This document shows, one piece after another, positions 1 through 8,088 of a stretch of 64,000 nucleotides of DNA; position 1 is the stretch's first letter, and each line of letters opens with the position of its first letter. Source of the DNA: RUG12461 sp045661345 (GTDB taxonomy: Bacteria > Bacillota > Clostridia > Lachnospirales > Lachnospiraceae); the NCBI GenBank assembly GCA_045661345.1, contig JAZRFM010000036.1:1-64000 (forward strand), given 5' to 3'. The translations under genes were made by a program, and so were the position numbers. A model generated the notes under the pieces. It was given only the letters and a program-made list of their open reading frames with translations, did not search any database and was not told the origin of the DNA.

Positions 1-140
1 CTGTTCGTCAGGCTACGATTTCGCTATCCCTTCTTCTCGCCCACACCTCGCAGTGTAAACCTTGGGAGTTGCTATGAGATTCGTCGGCAACTACGCCCCT
101 TGTGGACTTTCACCACAGACTGACGGCATGCCCGTCATAC
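1..140 (-). mobile_element. 5' end of a group IIC intron, continuing off the left edge
   Basis: Read on the minus strand, the segment begins GTATG at 140, immediately after the T-run of a terminator. It then follows the domain I layout of group IIC introns: a GACGGGCATGCCGTC stem, AGTCTGTGG, a GTGAAAGTCCAC element, and later a CCTGACGAACAG stretch. I compared it from memory with the Oceanobacillus iheyensis IIC intron (GUGUG start, CCCGGCAUGGG, GUGAGAGUCCC, UCUGAGGAACA), and order and spacing agree. Class C introns are known to insert behind rho-independent terminators, which is exactly the position here. Only about 140 nt are visible; the maturase and the catalytic domain V lie outside, so intactness is unknown. 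The second-to-fifth bases are TATG instead of the common TGTG or TGCG. Confidence 0.75.
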
Positions 141-174
141 AAAAAAAGGAAAGACTGATGAAATCAGTCTTTCC
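141..174 (-). terminator. rho-independent terminator of the 1049-aa gene
   Basis: On the minus strand a 12-bp perfect stem, GGAAAGACTGAT / ATCAGTCTTTCC with a 3-nt loop, is followed by seven T residues. It lies 60 nt past the stop of the 1049-aa gene and is also the insertion site of the group IIC intron. Confidence 0.9.
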
Positions 175-234
175 CTGGTTTGCCCGCCGGATCGCGCCGA
201 TTGCGGGGGCTGAGCGCCGCATTCCGATTCCTTA

Positions 235-3200
235 TCAGGCGACCTTCAAAACGCCGCTCGCAAGCGGATTGGCAAAAATCTTCTTTTTGGCTGCCACTGC
301 ATCCCCGTATCCATCTTGATGCCATCTCTTATTATGCCGCTTTTCCGCCTCGTCATGAGCGGCTTTGCTCACATCCTCCGTTTTGACATAATGCTTAAAC
401 TCATCCTGCCCGAAGAGATAATGCTCGTTATCCACGGAAAGATAGGTGTTTCCGGGATCTACGGAAAGCTCCGAGAGATCTGTTATACTGGCATAGTCCT
501 CCTGCTTCAGCAAAAATTCGTTCTGAGGCTTTTTATCCCATCCTGCCAGACGGTAAAAGGCCTGCGCCTTTACCTTCGCTTTTTCAAGGAAGTCAAGGGT
601 ATCCTTGCAGCGCTGCTTGAACGCCTGGATTTTTGCGTCAGAAAAATTAAGAAGCTTCAGGTCCGCCTCCATCTGCGGATCATCACCGTTTGCGGCTATC
701 CGAATCTGCTCATAGGAGTCGTAGTCAAAATGCAGCAGGGAGGGAATCTCCAGATCTCCTGCTTCGTTTCTGAGGGTGTCCATATCTTGTTTTCTCTGGT
801 TCCTTTGCTCCTCCGAATATTTTTCCTCCGACAGGCCGGCCGCCAAATCTGCCACTTCCGGATCCTCCCGGAAAAGATTGGCATAGGTGTACAGCATATT
901 CTGAATCCAGAAATCCAGAAATCCGGAATAACCGCTGCATATTTGGGCATTATCAATCCAAGCCTTGGGGGCCAGAGCAGAAAAATCATACTTTTCCTTC
1001 AGCTCATGGAGATCTCCCATGAGACGGAACACATCCTGCTTTTCCTCTTTCGTAAGATCCGTCCGAAAAAGGTTTGCGATATTTTCCTGCCTGGTATCAT
1101 GCCGGTTCGGATTCAGAATGGCATTGAGCTCCTTATGGATCTTGCCAAGCTTGGTACTGACCTCTTCATACTCTTCCGGATCCGTTATCTCATTTCTCTT
1201 GTCCGGATACTGATCCTTCGGTATTGACTTATCCCGTTTAAAAATAGGACCACTCCAGTTATGCTCCCCCTCCGAGTCTTTTGTCAGAAACGGAGATTGG
1301 TAATCGCTGTGAAATTGTACCAGAACCTTCGCCATGGCTGTGCTCGGATCAAAGTTTCTCATATCACTCTTGGAGAGATCCACAGGTTCCATTTTATTGC
1401 GGACCAGTTTAAAACCCCTGAGAACCGGCACGGTTGCCTGATCCAACCACGCCGGCTTGTTGATACCGAAATACTTTTTATTCACATAGTGGTATTCGGC
1501 GCTGTCCTTTTTCAGAATCTTGTTCATCCCCGGGAGGAAGCCGTTTTTCTTCCCGGCAAGCAGATCAAGAATCCTGCCCTCCCCAAAGGAATTGTCATGA
1601 TCATAGGACTTGATCTTTTTTATGATGAGGGTGCCATTCTCCTTATTCACATCAAATTCGCATTTAAAATTCCGGCCGTGCCGGTCTGTCTGATTACAGG
1701 CAATATCAAAGGCCTGCAGCCGCATGAGCTGCCGGATGGCATCCGGTGTATAATGTATTTTCAGCTTCTCCTCTTCCGCCTTTTGGATGAGCTTGACAAA
1801 CTCTTCCCCTTTCGCCTCTTCCATGACCGTACAAAAGCGCTCCACGATCTGATCATTTCGATCCTTAAACTTCACCACCCGGGTCTCTGCGGTGGTGACC
1901 ACATCCAGGAACCCCATTTTCTTTGCCAGCTGATAGGTCGCGGTATTGTTGGCGGCTGCGATCTCCTTAACCTCAGAGCCTTGCCGCTCCCGGTACTGGC
2001 CGAAAAGCTCCACTTCCTTCCCGAGGGAGACAGTAAACAGTCTTTTAATCTCTTCCTTCCCTTTTCCCTGGAGCAGGTTCAAAATATCCCTATCTCTGTT
2101 TGCGTTCAATCCCAGCTTTTGTGCCACCCATTGCTGCACCGTCATTTGTTGAGGCACAGCCGCATCTGCACCTGCAGCTTCTCCCCCTTGATGCTTTTCC
2201 CGGTATTTTTTCATATATACCGCGACTCCATATAATGGGTGATTTGTCTTCTTGAGAATTTCGGTCCAGTCTATCTTTTCATGGGTCCTCGCAATATCCG
2301 CTGCATAATTATGGGTATCCAGCTCCTTGAACATTTTGTCAAAATCATGTGCCAAAAAGGACGTCACCCTTTTCTCGACGTCTGTACGATCCGCATCATG
2401 GGCTCGTGTGATACGCGTCTTCAGTGCCCCGATAAAATTCCTTGCCAGTTGGTATTCTTCCTGTGTCAGCTTGGCATCGTGAAGTCTCTTCTCTTCCCCC
2501 TTCTGGTCTTTATGGTCACTGCTGAAGGCCAGCTGTTGATCTCTTCGATCCAAAAATCCGGAAATATCCTCACTGATCAAAGGGAGGTTCTCCTTGATGT
2601 AGTAGGTTTTGTCTCCGTCGGTGGCTTTAATCTTATAGACGTCTGTCGAATTCCCCTCATTCTGCCACTCTGAGCTGCCTTCCTCCGCCGTCAGGGTCAA
2701 ATGCTGGCTGGTAAGCATCTGGAGAGAAGTATCCGCCATATCTTTCAGGTCGTTATGCTCCATCCCCGATTTTTCTGTAAGAGCGTCCATCAGCGCGCCG
2801 AACTTCAGCTTTTCCTCCATGCAGCGTTTCCGCACCTCTCTCACAAGATCAAGGCGACGGATACCGGCAGTATATTTCCCTCCGCCCTGTTCTCTTTTTT
2901 TTCGGGCATAATTGTCACACGCCTCCATACACTCTTCCAGTGCGGTATTCAGCTTTTCCCGGAGTTCAGCTGTATCCAGAATCTGTGCACCGTCATCACC
3001 CTCCTTGATATGTTCGGAAAGATTCTGGTTAATCAGATTCGTCACCAGATTCAGGGTCTTTTTTACCCGAACCATCTCCGGGGAATCCTTCCCGGTGAAA
3101 AAAAGCCAGTTCCATTTATCCTTATTGAGCTTGGCGCTTAATGCATTAAATACGTCATTCTCCGCCAGACGTTTGGTTTTATAGGTAGTGCCTGCATCCG

Positions 3201-3384
3201 ATTGCAGGGTTTGAAGATGATTCTGCGCTTGCACATAGGTCTCCTCAACCCTGGCATTATCCATCTCACCCCGGTACTCAAACAGATCCCTATCGTAAGC
3301 TTTCTTCAGCCGGTAGGTTTCCCTCCCCCTAAGTTGAATGGTGTCCGTTGTCTGCTGCTGCCGCTGCTGTAATTGTTCATCCAT
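235..3384 (-). CDS. 1049-aa protein with embedded PI3/4K- or HipA-like kinase core
   Basis: A large cytosolic, helix-rich protein with no signal peptide or membrane segment. Residues about 245-610 carry kinase-like landmarks: a strand with a candidate ATP lysine (YYIKENL, K264), an ATYQLAKKMGF helix (483-492), a catalytic loop DIACNQTDRHGRNF (D560, D567, H569, N572) and a metal-binding SYDHDNSFG (D595, D597). The DRHxxN plus DxD order is that of the PI3/PI4-kinase, HipA and Fam20C-like superfamily rather than of eukaryotic-type Ser/Thr kinases. About 190 residues are inserted between the lobes, and about 440 residues of unassigned helical sequence follow. The start has a GGAGGAGAT site 4 nt upstream. 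It sits 90 nt behind a GNAT gene and ends in a strong terminator, so the pair looks like a two-gene operon. The substrate is unknown; a pseudokinase cannot be excluded, although the key residues appear present. Confidence 0.75.
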   Translation of the reverse strand: MDEQLQQRQQQTTDTIQLRGRETYRLKKAYDRDLFEYRGEMDNARVEETYVQAQNHLQTLQSDAGTTYKTKRLAENDVFNALSAKLNKDKWNWLFFTGKDSPEMVRVKKTLNLVTNLINQNLSEHIKEGDDGAQILDTAELREKLNTALEECMEACDNYARKKREQGGGKYTAGIRRLDLVREVRKRCMEEKLKFGALMDALTEKSGMEHNDLKDMADTSLQMLTSQHLTLTAEEGSSEWQNEGNSTDVYKIKATDGDKTYYIKENLPLISEDISGFLDRRDQQLAFSSDHKDQKGEEKRLHDAKLTQEEYQLARNFIGALKTRITRAHDADRTDVEKRVTSFLAHDFDKMFKELDTHNYAADIARTHEKIDWTEILKKTNHPLYGVAVYMKKYREKHQGGEAAGADAAVPQQMTVQQWVAQKLGLNANRDRDILNLLQGKGKEEIKRLFTVSLGKEVELFGQYRERQGSEVKEIAAANNTATYQLAKKMGFLDVVTTAETRVVKFKDRNDQIVERFCTVMEEAKGEEFVKLIQKAEEEKLKIHYTPDAIRQLMRLQAFDIACNQTDRHGRNFKCEFDVNKENGTLIIKKIKSYDHDNSFGEGRILDLLAGKKNGFLPGMNKILKKDSAEYHYVNKKYFGINKPAWLDQATVPVLRGFKLVRNKMEPVDLSKSDMRNFDPSTAMAKVLVQFHSDYQSPFLTKDSEGEHNWSGPIFKRDKSIPKDQYPDKRNEITDPEEYEEVSTKLGKIHKELNAILNPNRHDTRQENIANLFRTDLTKEEKQDVFRLMGDLHELKEKYDFSALAPKAWIDNAQICSGYSGFLDFWIQNMLYTYANLFREDPEVADLAAGLSEEKYSEEQRNQRKQDMDTLRNEAGDLEIPSLLHFDYDSYEQIRIAANGDDPQMEADLKLLNFSDAKIQAFKQRCKDTLDFLEKAKVKAQAFYRLAGWDKKPQNEFLLKQEDYASITDLSELSVDPGNTYLSVDNEHYLFGQDEFKHYVKTEDVSKAAHDEAEKRHNKRWHQDGYGDAVAAKKKIFANPLASGVLKVA

Positions 3385-3474
3385 TTGATCTCCTCCTTCG
3401 TGAAAATCAGCTTACACGCTGACGCCGAACGAAATGTTTCCTGCAAATCCTGACGGAGCATACGCTCCGGATCG

Positions 3475-4461
3475 TTATTCTCCAACACCGCTGAAATACT
3501 CCACCCCGGTAACGAAAAGCTTCTCCGGGATCTCTTCCCTGTTCTGATCCATCTCCTCCCGGCTCTTCAGCTCCTGCAAAAAACGTTGTTTTTCTTTCTC
3601 AATTGCATCATAGGAGGCTTCATACAGCCTCGTGACAATCCGTGTCCGAACCGTAAAATAACTCATGAATTCTGAAAGCAGATTTCCCGCCTTCGGACAG
3701 AACGAAATCGTTCCCTCTCCCTCCGAGGAGCGAAATGTCTCGGCAAGAAACGCGGAGATAACCGCCTGACGGATTTCTTCCGGTACATTCTGATCCTTCC
3801 CGGAAAGCCCCAGCGGATAATAGGTAGACATCACCCTTCTTACCAGAAGTATATACCGGAGTTTTCCTTCCTCCAGGAATGCAAGGCTGGTTTCCAAATC
3901 CAGACTGCCGGCTGCTTCTGCGCCGTAACGTTTCCTGATCTTCCGCAGGCTCTTATTCAAAACCTCCTCGGGAAGGTTCGAAAAGGATTTGATGGAAGGA
4001 TTCGGTTTGCTGTTCTGCGAAAGTGTCTTTTTTTTCAGTTCACTCAGGTACAGAAGCACCTCTCCCTTCTCTTCCGTCACCGGAAAAAAGCCCCGGTCGA
4101 AAAGGTATCCCTCCAGGGTGTACCCTTCCAAAGGAGTGTCGGTTTGCTCCTCCCTTGTAAGTACCTTCGCCAGAAAGCGAACCTTTTTTTGATAATCCTT
4201 CGCCAGCTTGAATGCCACCTGTAGGAGCCTGTCTCCGTATCCGCTTCCCCGGTATTCTTCTGCCACTGAGAGCCAGTATACGTCAAAGGACTCCTCCTCC
4301 TCCCTGAGAATCAGGAGTCCCACCGCTTCGGCTCCCTCCGGCGTCTCCTTGAAAAGTCCGAAGGGCGTCAGCTCGTCTCTGTAAAGGAGCGAGAGCAGTT
4401 CAGCAGGCATCAGCTCCTCATAATAGATACGGTTTGCAGGGTCAATTCTTAAGATCTGCAT
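3475..4461 (-). CDS. GNAT acetyltransferase with C-terminal extension, partner of the 1049-aa protein
   Basis: The N-terminal ~130 residues form a GNAT fold: a strand DVYWLSV followed by the acetyl-CoA loop EYRGSGYGDRLL, which fits the R/Q-x-x-G-x-G/A motif. The remaining ~190 residues are poorly conserved but end in a segment (TRLYEASYD) recalling the IYEA termini of the two related GNATs at 8074 and 22812, so all three are probably one family. The start is supported by AAGGAG five bases upstream. It is followed at 90 nt by the 1049-aa kinase-like gene and preceded by its own promoter. The acceptor (small molecule, peptide, or the neighbouring giant protein) cannot be told from sequence. Confidence 0.75.
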   Translation of the reverse strand: MQILRIDPANRIYYEELMPAELLSLLYRDELTPFGLFKETPEGAEAVGLLILREEEESFDVYWLSVAEEYRGSGYGDRLLQVAFKLAKDYQKKVRFLAKVLTREEQTDTPLEGYTLEGYLFDRGFFPVTEEKGEVLLYLSELKKKTLSQNSKPNPSIKSFSNLPEEVLNKSLRKIRKRYGAEAAGSLDLETSLAFLEEGKLRYILLVRRVMSTYYPLGLSGKDQNVPEEIRQAVISAFLAETFRSSEGEGTISFCPKAGNLLSEFMSYFTVRTRIVTRLYEASYDAIEKEKQRFLQELKSREEMDQNREEIPEKLFVTGVEYFSGVGE

Positions 4462-4504
4462 AAGCGCTCCTTCATGTAATCACAAACTCTTTGTCTCTCC
4501 TGTT

Positions 4505-4535
4505 ATTATATACGATAATCTATCGCTCCTGGCAG
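4505..4535 (-). promoter_or_regulatory. promoter of the GNAT/1049-aa operon
   Basis: Minus strand: CTGCCA, 17 bp, TATATA (overlapping TATAAT). The TCG before the -10 and the CTGCCA hexamer recur in the promoter at 22783-22811. Confidence 0.6.
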
Positions 4536-4569
4536 TGTTTTCCTGACTTTTTTTCTTTTTTCAGCACAC

Positions 4570-4599
4570 TTGACAGAAAGAGACGATTGTATGTATAGT
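4570..4599 (+). promoter_or_regulatory. sigma-A promoter of the MATE-ATPase gene
   Basis: TTGACA, 18-bp spacer, TATAGT. It is divergent from the promoter at 4505-4535, and 34 bp separate the two -35 elements. It predicts a leader of roughly 140 nt. Confidence 0.7.
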
Positions 4600-4616
4600 A
4601 AACGCGTTAACAGATA

Positions 4617-4719
4617 GGTAGGGCAAAAGTCACATGCCGCTTGCGGTATGGTGACCTACCCATCATCCCATGACTTCACAGGGTGTCGACCGCCGTACAG
4701 CAGATCGCGGGGACGACAC
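4617..4719 (+). promoter_or_regulatory. structured leader with two hairpins upstream of the MATE-ATPase gene
   Basis: Hairpin 1 (4617-4660) closes with GGTAGG/CCTACC and contains an inner stem around GCCGC TT GCGG. Hairpin 2 (4683-4719) pairs GTGTCG with CGACAC and CCGC with GCGG. Both lie between the promoter and the start codon. This could be a riboswitch or attenuator, but I could not match it to a known class; it lacks the diagnostic core of the guanidine-I (ykkC) class that often precedes exporters. Confidence 0.4.
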
Positions 4720-4743
4720 TATTTTTATACGGGAGAAGACCCG

Positions 4744-6564
4744 ATGAATCCAGGGATCGACCCAGGGAAAAGCAGACAGAGAGATCTCATTTCCAAAATG
4801 TTCCTCTCGGCCTCCGTCGGCATGATATTTACGGTGCTTGTGGGCACGGCCACACAATTCCTCGATGGCATCATCACCAGCAGGTTTTTGGGAAATGATG
4901 CTTATTCCTCCATTGCCCTGTTCGGCCCGCTGAACGGCATGTTTCTGATGTTGGCCTGCTTTATTGCCTCCGGAAATCAGATCCTCTGCGCCGGTTATAT
5001 CGGGAAAGGAAAAAAAGACGCGGCTGATGCCGTATTTTCCTTCTCTATTCTGGCAGGTCTGCTGACCTCCGTCATCCTCATCCTTCTCTGCGTCGCGATC
5101 CCGGATCCGCTGATGGCTTTCTGCGGCGTGACAAAGGACGGCAATTCCGCCCTGTATGACAATATGCTTTCCTATATGCGCGGTTATCTGTTCGGGATTC
5201 CCTCTCTCATCACCGTGCAGATCCTGGGTCCCATCGTGGTTCTTGACAATGGGAAAAAAATGCTCAGCCTGTCAGCCATTGTCCTGTGTGCCACAGATAT
5301 AGCGCTGGATCTTCTCAATGCACTGGTGATCCATGGCGGGACCTTCGGCATGGGAGTCGCCACCTCCCTGTCCCTGACGGTTCAGGTCGTGATGCTCTTC
5401 TCCTTTCTGCTGCGACGTGGCGGGGTTTCCCGTTTTTCACTGAAGGCTTTTCGATCCGGAGAGATTTCCGAGCTGGCGAAACAGGGTTCCCCCACGCTGG
5501 TACAGAGTCTGGCCATCAGTCTGCGTGATCTCAGCATCAACCGCCTCAACCTGTTCTTTGCCGTTTCCACCGCGGCAATCGTCGCCAGAGGTGTCCAGTA
5601 TGATTTCAACATGGTTCTCTTCTGCATCTCCGACGGGCTTGCCAGCACCATGGTCTCCATGTCCGGCATCTATCACGGCGTCGAAGACAAGATGGGGCTC
5701 AAGCGCGTTTTCACCTATGGAATGAAGCTCTCTTTATGCTTTGCCGTGGTCACGTTTTTGACTGTTTTTTTCCTCGCGCCGTTGATCGCCGGCTTCTATA
5801 CCGCAGACAGGGAGACCGCTTCCCTCAGTATCTTTGCGATCCGGTGTATGGCGCTTTCACAGCTGGCGGATATCCCGATCTGTACCTACATCAATTACCT
5901 GAAGGGCACCCGCAACCAGCGCATTGTCATTCTCCTGAATATCATTGATCGTTTTATTCTCCCGGTAGCCTCTGCGGCGGCACTGGTATTCTCCTTTGGC
6001 TCGAAGGGGCTGCTCTCTTCCATTGCACTTGGCAAATTCCTGCTGCTGGGGGCAATTATTCTGATCCTTTGTCTGAAAAACAGGAAATTCCCCAAAACCC
6101 TGGATCAGTTTATGCTTCTGCCCGAAAGCTTCGGGGGCGACAGCAGTGATAATGTCTACGGGAGCATCTCCTCGATTGAGGACGTTTTGCGCGAGAGACA
6201 GCGCACGGAAGATTTTTGTCTCAGCCGGGGAACCACCAGAAAAAGCGCCATGCGCATGGCACTGTTTATGGAGGAAATGGCAGTCAATATCCTTCAGCAC
6301 GGCAATCCCGACAAGCAGAAAGCATCCGGTGCGGAATACCGGCTGTTTGTCAGCGAGAACAAGATCAGCCTGACGCTGCGTGATTATAACCTGGCCTTTG
6401 ATCCGACTGCGTGGTATGATGCCAATCAGGACAAAAAGCCCGGAGAGGGAACCGGCATACGCATGGTGATGGCTCTGGCGGAGGATATCTGCTATTTCAA
6501 CGCATTTAACAGCAACAACCTGATTCTATGTCTGCGTGTCGGAGACAAGGCGGAAAAAAAATGA
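4744..6564 (+). CDS. MATE-family transporter fused to a HATPase_c (anti-sigma type) domain
   Basis: Residues 1 to about 450 are a polytopic MATE/Na+-driven multidrug and toxic compound exporter, with roughly twelve hydrophobic segments. The last ~120 residues are a GHKL ATPase domain of the RsbW/SpoIIAB kind: an N-box helix FMEEMAVNILQHG and a G-box GEGTGIRMVMALAE. The start at 4744 was chosen because GGGAGAAGA lies 5 nt upstream; a longer in-frame opening from 4648 would translate the hairpin leader and has no ribosome site. MATE exporters are normally about 450 aa without an ATPase domain, so this is an unusual fusion, in which a flippase-like exporter might be gated by, or might signal through, the cytosolic ATPase. 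Transcription is divergent from the GNAT/1049-aa operon, with the two promoters back to back. Confidence 0.85.
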   Translation: MNPGIDPGKSRQRDLISKMFLSASVGMIFTVLVGTATQFLDGIITSRFLGNDAYSSIALFGPLNGMFLMLACFIASGNQILCAGYIGKGKKDAADAVFSFSILAGLLTSVILILLCVAIPDPLMAFCGVTKDGNSALYDNMLSYMRGYLFGIPSLITVQILGPIVVLDNGKKMLSLSAIVLCATDIALDLLNALVIHGGTFGMGVATSLSLTVQVVMLFSFLLRRGGVSRFSLKAFRSGEISELAKQGSPTLVQSLAISLRDLSINRLNLFFAVSTAAIVARGVQYDFNMVLFCISDGLASTMVSMSGIYHGVEDKMGLKRVFTYGMKLSLCFAVVTFLTVFFLAPLIAGFYTADRETASLSIFAIRCMALSQLADIPICTYINYLKGTRNQRIVILLNIIDRFILPVASAAALVFSFGSKGLLSSIALGKFLLLGAIILILCLKNRKFPKTLDQFMLLPESFGGDSSDNVYGSISSIEDVLRERQRTEDFCLSRGTTRKSAMRMALFMEEMAVNILQHGNPDKQKASGAEYRLFVSENKISLTLRDYNLAFDPTAWYDANQDKKPGEGTGIRMVMALAEDICYFNAFNSNNLILCLRVGDKAEKK

Positions 6565-6570
6565 TAAGAT

Positions 6571-6608
6571 GGAAAGGTCAGAAGTGCTGTGCGACTTCTG
6601 ACCTTTCC
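6571..6608 (+). other. 15-bp inverted repeat in the MATE-Gfo/Idh intergenic gap
   Basis: GGAAAGGTCAGAAGT and its perfect complement are separated by 8 nt. No T-run follows on the plus strand, so it is not a classical terminator; it may be an RNA-stability or attenuation hairpin. Confidence 0.5.
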
Positions 6609-6640
6609 ACCATGACAGACAACAGACAGGAGGAATCAAA

Positions 6641-8008
6641 ATGTCAAAAAATTGTCATCTGGTCGTCGTAGGGTTTGATGAGATCGTCTTGAACAAATAT
6701 CTCGGACTTGTGGATGAGGCAATCAAAAACGGTATTCTTGACGGATTTTCCATCGTTGACCTTGCGATGGAGCAACAGGAAATTGAAAAGCGTCTGGACA
6801 GGGCACTCATCCGTCCGGAAAAAACCTATTATCTGCAGAAGCCCGATCTGCTGCATGAGAAGGAGCAGATGGAGGAATTCGACAGGGTGGTGCAGAAGAT
6901 TCTGGAAAAGCATGACGAGATGAAGATCTACATTGCAACGGAAGTGCGCTATCACGAGAGATACCTGAAATACTGCGTGGAGCACGGTATCTCCTGTCTG
7001 GTGGAGAAGCCGGTGTTTCTGCCGGAAAAGGACGGGAAATACTGTCCGGAGGTCATGACCGGGCATATGGCCTATTATGTGGAGCAGGCCGAAAAGAACC
7101 ACTGCCGCGTCTCCGTCATGACGCTGGGCAGATGTCACGAGATCTACGCAGATGTCGTGTACAAAACGATCAGGGAGAAGATGCAGAAATATCAGGCGCC
7201 CCTCACTTCTTTTCATATCAAGCACGCGGGCGGTGTGTGGAATCTGCACCGGGAATATCTGTGGCGGGAGGATCATGCCTATCGCTACGGCTACGGCATG
7301 CTGATGCACGGGGGCTATCATTATGTGGATCTGCTGACCCGCTTTCTCCTGCTGAACAAGATGATCTATCCAAAGAAGCAGCTTGAGATCGCCTTCACCT
7401 CCTATGCGGCATATCCCACAGATCAGAATGACAGAATACCCAAGGAGCTCAGTGAACGTTTTGATGACAACTGTCCGGACTGGTGGAAGAATGAGGGCAA
7501 AGGCATCAAATGGGGCGAGACGGACATCACCTCCACCTTCTGTCTGCGGGATAAGGAAACAAAAAGAGTCATCACCCTGGGAACCATCGCCATGGAGCAG
7601 ACAACCCCCTCCGTCAGAACCTGGAAGGAGTTCCCGGACAAGCTGTACAATAAAAACGGCAGGGTGTCCAATCTGGATATGGAGATCCAGCTCTCCACCC
7701 TCTACGCCGCCAGTGTCAAGTGCTACAAAATCCCCCGTGATGACGGGAAATTTGTAGAGCACGTTCCGGTAAAGCCGATTTTTATCAGCAGAGCCAATCC
7801 AAAGCTCCTCCCGGATGAGGAATATGAGGTAAAAAAGGAATACCCCCCGGTATTCAACAGCACCAGCAACAAGCGGATCATGACGAACTGGCTGCGGGAC
7901 GAGGAAACGATCAGCACGCTGAAGGATCATCTGCCCGTGATGAAGATGATGCAGACCATCGCCTTCTCTCTGGAGAAGCAGGGAGAATCCGTCGTCGCGG
8001 ACTTTTGA
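6641..8008 (+). CDS. Gfo/Idh/MocA-like NAD(P)-dependent oxidoreductase
   Basis: The N-terminus CHLVVVGFDEI is a beta strand and turn of Rossmann type, although the glycine-rich loop is degenerate (one Gly where GxGxxG is usual). The family hallmark EKP follows in HGISCLVEKPVF (about residues 118-129), then a GGVWNLH segment and the GGYHYVDLL helix that carries the conserved H-x-x-D of the substrate side. At 455 aa it is longer than typical members (330-400 aa). GGAGG lies 7 nt before the ATG. The substrate is probably a sugar, an inositol or a derivative. It follows the MATE-ATPase gene by 76 nt and may be co-transcribed with it. The degenerate dinucleotide loop leaves activity uncertain. Confidence 0.65.
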   Translation: MSKNCHLVVVGFDEIVLNKYLGLVDEAIKNGILDGFSIVDLAMEQQEIEKRLDRALIRPEKTYYLQKPDLLHEKEQMEEFDRVVQKILEKHDEMKIYIATEVRYHERYLKYCVEHGISCLVEKPVFLPEKDGKYCPEVMTGHMAYYVEQAEKNHCRVSVMTLGRCHEIYADVVYKTIREKMQKYQAPLTSFHIKHAGGVWNLHREYLWREDHAYRYGYGMLMHGGYHYVDLLTRFLLLNKMIYPKKQLEIAFTSYAAYPTDQNDRIPKELSERFDDNCPDWWKNEGKGIKWGETDITSTFCLRDKETKRVITLGTIAMEQTTPSVRTWKEFPDKLYNKNGRVSNLDMEIQLSTLYAASVKCYKIPRDDGKFVEHVPVKPIFISRANPKLLPDEEYEVKKEYPPVFNSTSNKRIMTNWLRDEETISTLKDHLPVMKMMQTIAFSLEKQGESVVADF

Positions 8009-8059
8009 TCAAGCGCGTGTTGCCATTTGACGCACCGGCTATGTACCGGATTGCAGCAG

Positions 8060-8088
8060 AAAAAGAAGCGGGCTTACCAGCCCGCTTC
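8060..8088 (-). terminator. rho-independent terminator overlapping the GNAT stop codon
   Basis: Minus strand: GAAGCGGGCT / AGCCCGCTTC, 4-nt loop, then TTTTT. The left arm encodes the last residues of the GNAT gene and the loop holds its stop codon. Confidence 0.85.

Noticed and set aside
4600..4743. Guanidine (ykkC) riboswitch before the MATE-ATPase gene
   Set aside because: The hairpins do not show the conserved ykkC core, so it is listed as an unassigned structured leader.
4648..4743. N-terminal extension of the MATE-ATPase protein
   Set aside because: No ribosome site at 4648, and the segment is the hairpin-rich leader; GGGAG before 4744 defines the start.
6571..6608. Terminator after the MATE-ATPase gene
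   Set aside because: The stem is strong but no T-run follows on the plus strand, so it is listed only as an inverted repeat.
6644..7930. 428-codon minus-strand frame opposite the Gfo/Idh-like gene
   Set aside because: The plus-strand gene has a ribosome site, EKP motif and normal length; the reverse frame has low-complexity composition and no domain.
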